A stretch of DNA of 64,000 bases from Cyrtodaria siliqua. Taxonomy: Eukaryota; Mollusca; Bivalvia; Adapedonta; Hiatellidae. Below the pieces are notes generated by a model that was not told the DNA's origin, made no database searches, and saw only the letters and a program-made list of their open reading frames with translations. The position numbers and the translations under genes were made by a program. Location of the stretch: assembly GCA_037043455.1 (NCBI GenBank), contig JAWPHD010005580.1, positions 1-64,000 on the forward strand, given 5' to 3'. Positions 58,707-64,000 of this stretch are shown one piece after another (the first letter of the stretch is position 1; every line of letters begins with the position of its first letter).

Positions 58707-58812
58707 GATATCAATGGATGGTGTAATCTCAATGATATCAATGGATGGTGTTATCTCAATGATATCAATGGATGGTGTAATCTCAATGATATCAATGGAT
58801 GGTGTAATCTGA
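58707..58812. repeat. 27-bp tandem repeat, four copies
   Basis: ATGATATCAATGGATGGTGT plus AATCTCA, four times, 60 bp after the 33-bp array. Confidence 0.95.
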
Positions 58813-59130
58813 AGATAATCTCTATTTCAGTTCCTTATTAAATTATCAATTATAAAGTATACAATCATATAAATGGACTTTTTTAATTTGATGATAGCCA
58901 CTATTACAGTTCTTTATTAAATAACCAGCTATACAAATAGGGTGTTAACCTTTATTTCAATCATTTAAATACGTACTATTTTAAGAAGTAAGTGTACAAT
59001 GAGGCTGAATGCATGAGCATATGTAAAAAAAATCACTTGGCTCCTTGTAACTTTTTCTTCTCGATTTGGGGGATCAATGACTACCTATATTGACATTGCC
59101 TCCAATTGGATGTGAGATTCTTAATTTCAG

Positions 59131-59326
59131 CCGCCAGTTATGCAGTAGGGCAGCTCGGAACGGGACAAGTTCGCGTGGTGCAGAGTCAAGGTGCACAAAG
59201 AAAAACTGCTCCGCCGACAACAAAGGCTCCAAACAAGTATCTTTATGAGCCTCACTCGTGCCCCAAAATGGACGTCGCCACGTGGGAAAACGAAGTGGTT
59301 ATTTATGACAGTGTAAATTGTGCAAT
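59131..59326 (+). CDS. exon 5: start of the C-terminal segment
   Basis: Acceptor TTCTTAATTTCAG, donor GCAAT before GTAAGT; 196 nt, phase 1 in, phase 2 out. Encodes residues 147-211: an Ala/Gln/Gly/Val segment (AASYAVGQLGTGQVRVVQSQ), a PPTTKAPNKY linker, then HSCPKMDVATWENEVVIYDS and VNCA. Cys190 and Cys210 are the only cysteines of the mature chain and could form a disulphide. Base composition is clearly richer in G+C than the flanking intron, as expected for an exon. Confidence 0.8.
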
Positions 59327-60660
59327 GTAAGTGATTGCTAAGCATTTTTATATGTAAATTGGATTATGTAGAAGGTTTGCCCCAAACATTTCAAGAATGC
59401 ATAAGGCATGGTTATTCTATAGTTAGTATACACGGTGGCGAAACCACATGACTTTTTGATACAACTATCAACAAAGCGCTCGATTCGGGTATAATTTTGC
59501 TTCATAATTTTCTTAATATTCGACGAATTTTCTCAACTAAAGTATCCGAGATTGGATCTCCAAAAATCTTGGAAATGAAAGAAAGCGGTATGACCTTTTA
59601 CCTATGGGAGGGATAATCTCAGACTGTATTGGATGAATCGAATGAATCGAATGAATCGAATATACTTTTTCGGCAGTAGAAATAGTTTATGTTGTAGGGG
59701 TTTGTGCACTTTAGTTGAACACACTTCGTTATTTAGAAATGTATAAAGCACAAACATACCCGAATTGAACGCTGTGCTGATAGAAATTTGCCATTAACCC
59801 GATCAAAAGTCTGATGATTTGCCCCTCTGTGTAATACATACGTATCCGATTCACCAATGTTACAATGACATGCTGTAATAAACACCCACTCGTATATTCT
59901 GGTACCTACCATAGCAGAGTACACCGGTGGAACGATTCACTCCGATGTTTTGTCCGAAGGTTTCTACAAAACGAATAGCCTGCCTAAGCAATTTTTTTTT
60001 TTTTTTCAATTGAATAAACATTTATAACCTCAACTCACGCAAATGCATAACACTCACCAATGATATATGTATGCATTCGCAAATATTACGTCGACACAGC
60101 ACCGGAAGTGCAAGAGCTAAGCTATATTGTCAAAACATGGTCTAACTTGTTCATGAGGATCGTAACCCTCGCTACGGTTCGTGTTGAAACGCAGTATTAC
60201 GCTCTGCAGTACCAAACGTTCATACATGGACAACCATGTTTTATCTTCATAATAATAAACACGTGAAATGTATGCGAACATATAAATCAAGTGACTGACG
60301 CAGTCTTCGAATTTTAGCATTTGTTTTTAAATTCCAAATACAGTAATTCATCTTTTGTATTTGCAACCTTCTATAACATGGAATTCGGACATAGGTATAT
60401 TAAAACAACTGCACGAAATTGATGTATGAATGCTTAATGTAAAATGCTTTCAAAGAAGCTGGATAAGATACTGGCAGGAATTTATGAAAGGAAAATGTAA
60501 CTTAAACGTATATTGATAATGTGCGTAAATTATGACATCGTAATGAAATCAGACCTTAATACTACAAATTTTAGTTTTTAGATTTTTATAGTATAGTTTT
60601 GAAAGTTGCATGCACCTACATTGTTTTTCAAGACTGTCTATTGCATTTTGTATATTTCAG
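59327..60660. other. intron 5
   Basis: 1.33 kb. Contains GAATCGAAT microsatellite units (59635-59660) and otherwise no recognised repeat or gene. Confidence 0.6.
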
Positions 60661-60687
60661 AATAATACGAATGAACCCACAATTACG
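60661..60687 (+). CDS. exon 6: 27-nt microexon
   Basis: Acceptor TTGTATATTTCAG, donor TACG before GTAAGC. 27 nt keeps phase 2 on both sides, so inclusion or skipping leaves the frame open. Encodes residues 213-220 (IIRMNPQL) plus split codons on either side. Very short, but both splice sites are strong and the frame fits. Confidence 0.65.
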
Positions 60688-61049
60688 GTAAGCTATTTTT
60701 TACTTTTCCATCCATTTAATAACAATTGAAATTTCTACACACTTGACTCATTGCCCTGTCGTTTTCCTAACCAAAATAATTCCACATTCTGTCTCATGTT
60801 TTTCAATGTTAGCACATGTTTTGTTCGTGCTATTTAACAATATCGTTGTCCATGTTTTGTGTAGCTTCCATTTCAGCAATGATAAGCGTATACTACAGCA
60901 AACACTTTGTACATGTAAATGTTCTTAAATTATGCCTTTACAAAATACCGAACATATTCTTCTATATCTTGAGTCATGTTTCTCGAATGTAAATGTTCTG
61001 TCAGAATCTAAATATCAAAAGCAATAAGTAAACAATTCTAGCATGGTAT

Positions 61050-61125
61050 CATCTACTTGGTTGATTTAAACACCTCAATGGTCTACGTCCATCTCGATGT
61101 TTAAATCAACATACTCGGTGAGAAT
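61050..61125. mobile_element. short palindrome in intron 6
   Basis: GGTTGATTTAAACA pairs with TGTTTAAATCAAC. The flanking TACTTGG and ATACTCGG and the inner CACCTCAATGG and CCATCTCGATG again carry CTCG-like words in the same orientation in both arms. Relative of the hairpin at 43732-43809. Confidence 0.65.
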
Positions 61126-61215
61126 ATTATATCTATTACTTATTGCACTGACTTCCTTTAGTAACATTCTGATATTAAATAAAATATTGAAATATGTTTT
61201 TTGTTTGTTTTGCAG

Positions 61216-61252
61216 ACGACCAACGGTAACATTCATGGCACCATATTGGTGA
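61216..61252 (+). CDS. exon 7: terminal coding exon
   Basis: Acceptor TTTGTTTTGCAG; 37 nt to the TGA at 61250-61252. Encodes the last residues, RPTVTFMAPYW, after a split Arg codon. The 3' UTR continues to about 61570. Confidence 0.7.
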
Positions 61253-61570
61253 CATGCCCTTGGATTTCAATCGATAATGCCAGTAGTGTGCGTTATTTCG
61301 GATTCATTATTTCGGTTTTACATACTCATTAGTTGTTTGAAGGGTCCAATAGAAATCCTCATTCCCACTCTGAATTATTCAAGATTTTGCATGACCGACA
61401 AACAGCAGACGCCAAAACTACGTGACACAAAGTGCACTTTGCCAACATAAAGTCTCGTGCCGTGAAAACGAAGATGGTGAAAATGAGTTTTATACGTATT
61501 ATTTTTTGAAAAGCTGATATTATCGTTTGTTAGTGTTTTGAGTAAATAAATGCTATATGAGTTATATAAT
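61253..61570 (+). other. 3' UTR with polyadenylation signal
   Basis: AATAAA at 61545-61550 in AGTAAATAAATGC, about 300 nt after the stop codon. A GT/T-rich stretch (TGTACGTTGTTTTG, 61570-61583) follows, as expected downstream of a cleavage site. Confidence 0.6.
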
Positions 61571-61589
61571 GTACGTTGTTTTGTTTTAG

Positions 61590-61790
61590 CTTTTCATCGT
61601 GCGGGACTCAGTGAATTGCACGGTTTACTTTGAACTCGAAAAGTTCGGGTTCCGCAAGGGTATTCTAAAATGGCTTAAGGTCTGGTCTAACACACCGTTT
61701 ACGGAAAGAAATGTGAAGGCAGTCTGGGTAGCGACGTTGGTAGATCACTCCCATCTCACCGATGCAACCCGTCCCGGCGTTGTTAAGTGA
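61590..61790 (+). CDS. possible extra or paralogous exon
   Basis: An acceptor-like TTGTTTTGTTTTAG is followed by a 201-nt open stretch ending in TGA: LFIVRDSVNCTVYFELEKFG and on. The DSVNC motif matches the DSVNC of exon 5 (VVIYDSVNCA). In that frame the exon would need phase 0, which does not fit exons 5 or 6. It could be an alternative terminal exon of another isoform, a paralogous exon or a relic. Base composition is G+C-richer than the surroundings. Confidence 0.35.
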   Translation, partial: LFIVRDSVNCTVYFELEKFGFRKGILKWLKVWSNTPFTERNVKAVWVATLVDHSHLTDATRPGVVK

Positions 61791-61939
61791 AAGGATACGG
61801 TGAGATGAGACACTGTCTATATGTGGGATGATATTGAAATTCAACAATTGAAAGAATGTACAGTTTTCCCTTTGGAAGAGAACGATTCATACTGCAAAAG
61901 TATCATTTCCAACTGAATTATGTTTCACTCTTTAACAGG

Positions 61940-62205
61940 GGCCACGGTTAACAGGGGCCACGGTGACCCAGTGGATTAAACGTTTGATTTGAATCTGGCA
62001 ATTACGGGTTCAAGTATGACTGGCGCCACTGATTTACTTCGGTGTGTCCTAAGGTGAGACACTTTTCCTGACCTTGAATTGGACGTAGATCGGTCAGACT
62101 CGTGTATCGGAGTATATCCTCTGAGCAGCTCGGTGTAAATGTAGGACACAGCTCCCGGATTCCCATGTATCATTCTCTGTCTGGACGGCTCGAAATATCG
62201 ATATT
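61940..62205 (+). ncRNA. tRNA-derived SINE
   Basis: Head with GGTGACCCAGTGGATTAAACG (A box) and ATTACGGGTTCAAGTATGAC (B box), then AAGGTGAGACACTTTTCCTG, the same kind of central domain as the SINE at 50195-50345, and a body ending near 62200. AACAGGGGCCACGGT is duplicated immediately upstream (61934-61948, 61950-61964). Confidence 0.75.
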
Positions 62206-62462
62206 TCAATTAACTGCCATCTTGAGTATTTGCAGGTATATGAATGTCTGATTTTGGTTGAATGTGTTCTGCAAATGCTGCATGTCCTCCTCGACCTTTA
62301 TACTAAGGTCTATATGTAAAGACTGTGATCCTCGGGTCGGTGCCAACTTTGACAGCAGTGTCACCATTTGAATAACTTTAGTAGACCATAAGCTTATGCT
62401 ATATGCAATATATGATGAGAGGTTTCTGGCTTCAGAGAAGAAGATTGTTTTCCAATGTTTCG

Positions 62463-62745
62463 CTTTATAATAAATACTAAACAGGTGACCCCTTGGAAGC
62501 AACAAACACAAGCAAGAAATAAATGTAGCAGACTCGGTTTTATTGAGTCTGTTCATGAGAGGTAATGTTAAATGCAACACCTCTCACGCCTCCTAGCACA
62601 GGTTTAAGCGATATTCGACTTTAAAGCCACAAAGATTGGGCTTGATGATCCCAAAGGACCAGTAAGCAATAACACTACTGATTTGTAGTCGGGGCGTCTT
62701 TTTACGGCCGCCACACAGCACTAAACAAACGCTAATGTGAATGAT
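62463..62745 (+). repeat. family B repeat, first unit of a dimer
   Basis: Full unit of about 283 bp from AATAAATACTAAACAGGTGACC to CGGCCGCCACACAGCACTAA and a short linker. The hairpin CAGACTC...GAGTCTG is intact. The tail runs straight into another head. Confidence 0.9.
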
Positions 62746-62960
62746 AATAAATACTGAAAAGGGGATCCCTTGGAAGCAATAAACACAAGCAAGAGATAAA
62801 AGTAGCAGACTCGGTTTTATTGAGTCTGTTCATGAGAGGTGATGTTAAGTGCAACACCTCCTAGCACCGGCTAAAGCGATATTCTACTTTAAAGGCACAA
62901 AGATTGGGCTTGGCGATCTCAAATGACCAGTAAGTTATAACACTACTGATTTGTAATCTA
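62746..62960 (+). repeat. family B repeat, second unit of a dimer
   Basis: AATAAATACTGAAAAGGGGATCC to TTATAACACTACTGATTTGTAAT, head-to-tail with the previous unit. It is truncated before the GCACGGGG block. Confidence 0.9.
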
Positions 62961-63084
62961 TGCAAAACATGTGGTTCTTGGGGCGGTGCCATATATGATC
63001 CTGGGATCACCGTTTGAACAAACTTGGTAGAGAATCATACGCTTATTCTTAATGCAAAATATTAGACATCTAGCTTAATGTTTT

Positions 63085-64000
63085 ATCTCTGGAACTCGGC
63101 AGCACCAGTTCGTATATTCCAGTTAATTCTACCGAGGATGATGTTGTTTCCGCACATATCACTCGGTGCACTACTTTCAAGGCTGGTGTAAACGATAAGA
63201 AAAATAAACTGCCTACTATGTACTGGATTCCTAAATTACATAAAAATCCATATAAGGCTCGCTATATTTCGAATTCCAGTGCCTGCACCACAACAAATAT
63301 CTCCAAACTTTTAACTTCTTGTCTTACTGCCGTTAAAGATCACGTTAAACTATATTGTGTGAAAACTCTGGGATTAATTTATTTTGGTCTATAAAAAATT
63401 CAGGAGACGTTCTTGATAAAATTTTCAAGAAAGGTCAAGTTTCATCAATAAGCACTTATGACTTCTCTACACTATATACAACCTTACCACATCACCTTAT
63501 TAAAGACAAGCTAATTTCCTTATTCAAAAAACATTTGCTAGAGAAAATACTACATTTTTGGCATGTAATAATATAAAAGCGTTTTTTACTAACGGCAGTT
63601 TTGACAATTATACTATGTGGACTTGCTATGAAGTTTGTGAAGCACTCATCTTCCTATTAGATAATATTTTCGTCAGGTATGGAACCACCGTTTATAGTCA
63701 AATTGTTGGTATCCCTATGGGTACGAACTGTGCACCACTTGTCGCAGATTTGTTCTTATTTTGCTATGAAAGGGATTTCATGTTGAGTCTTTCACCAGAT
63801 ACCCAGGCAGATGTTATTGAAGCCTTTAATGACACCTCTCGGTATCTGGATGACATATTGAACATTGACAACCCTTTCTTTCCAACTATGGTTAATTATA
63901 TTTATCCTAAAGAACTTCAGCTTAACAAAGCTAATATATCTGATAATAACGCTTTTTTTTTTGATTTAGATCTCTCGATTGAAAATGATAAAATAATTAG
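63085..64000 (+). mobile_element. Penelope-like reverse transcriptase, frameshifted, runs off the window
   Basis: Coding blocks in order: MYWIPKLHKNPYKARYISNS (63219-63278), then FWSIKNSGDVLDKIF and STYDFSTLYTTLPHHLIKDK (63382-63510), then IVGIPMGTNCAPLVADLFLF (about 63700-63760), SRYLDDILNIDNP (YLDD at 63843-63854) and ELQLNKANISDNN. These match a metazoan RT family usually placed with Penelope-like elements, many members of which are annotated only as RT-domain proteins. Two frameshifts (near 63350 and 63545) break the frame; from about 63550 it is open to the window edge. YDFSTLYT retains the first catalytic Asp and YLDD the second pair. A GIY-YIG endonuclease, if present, would lie beyond the window. 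Confidence 0.75.

Larger units (their letters stand above)
11151..61252 (+). other. seven-exon gene for a predicted secreted PAPT-repeat protein
   Basis: Gene model assembled from sequence signals. The seven exons total 699 nt, exactly 233 codons including stop. Junction phases agree throughout (1,1,1,1,2,2), all introns are GT-AG, and five of the six acceptors end in CAG; exon 3 uses a weaker TAAG. Predicted protein, 232 residues: signal peptide (about 1-24), Thr/Val-rich segment (about 40-70), acidic patch (about 67-76), basic Lys/Arg/Pro block (84-102), Pro-Ala-Pro-Thr linker (about 107-138), and a C-terminal segment with Cys190 and Cys210. The architecture suggests an extracellular structural or mucin-like protein, perhaps shell- or matrix-associated, but that is inference. 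I do not recognise the family. Additional exons could be hidden in the long introns. Intron 1 is about 31.7 kb and full of repeats. Confidence 0.7.

Overview
This is an AT-rich, repeat-dense eukaryotic genomic segment, most likely from a bivalve mollusc. That is an inference from the mix of many palindromic and TIR non-autonomous transposons, tRNA-headed SINEs, several LINE lineages, a Penelope-like reverse transcriptase and tandem arrays inside mobile elements. No prokaryotic operons, CRISPR arrays or rRNA genes were seen. Most long open frames come from repeats.

The one host gene I can reconstruct lies on the + strand and spans about 50 kb. It has seven small exons: 11151-11196, 42864-42920, 46463-46675, 50595-50717, 59131-59326, 60661-60687 and 61216-61252. 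All introns begin GT and end AG, and every junction phase agrees (1,1,1,1,2,2). The exons total 699 nt, which gives 232 residues plus stop. The product is predicted to be secreted: a signal peptide, a basic Lys/Arg/Pro block, a Pro-Ala-Pro-Thr repeat linker and a short tail with two cysteines. I do not recognise the family. A polyadenylation signal lies at 61545-61550.

Layout. 1-10 kb: an 18/23-bp satellite, a tandemly duplicated 0.45-kb segment, a TIR element and a broken minus-strand LINE (6860-9480). 10-42 kb: upstream region, exon 1 and the 31.7-kb intron 1. The intron holds an inserted element with a TTA target duplication, a 2-kb inverted-repeat element built around a 45-bp satellite, a 28-bp GC-rich array, palindromes, and decayed LINE pieces (28.4-28.95, 33.85-34.3, 38.45-38.64 kb). 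42-61 kb: exons 2-7, with a second LINE (47.15-49.47 kb) in intron 3 that itself carries a nested 141-bp insertion, a 31-bp array and SINEs in intron 4, and a large family-A copy with an internal 42-bp expansion. 61.5-64 kb: a possible extra exon, a SINE, a head-to-tail pair of family-B repeats and a Penelope-like reverse transcriptase running off the window.

Two dispersed families recur. Family A (up to about 1.1 kb) has a shared 3' end and ragged 5' ends. Family B (about 250-285 bp) carries a 7-bp-stem hairpin. The most unusual signal is in the long palindromes: at least five carry CGAG (or CTCG) in the same strand orientation in both arms, leaving regularly placed two-base mismatches in otherwise well-paired hairpins.
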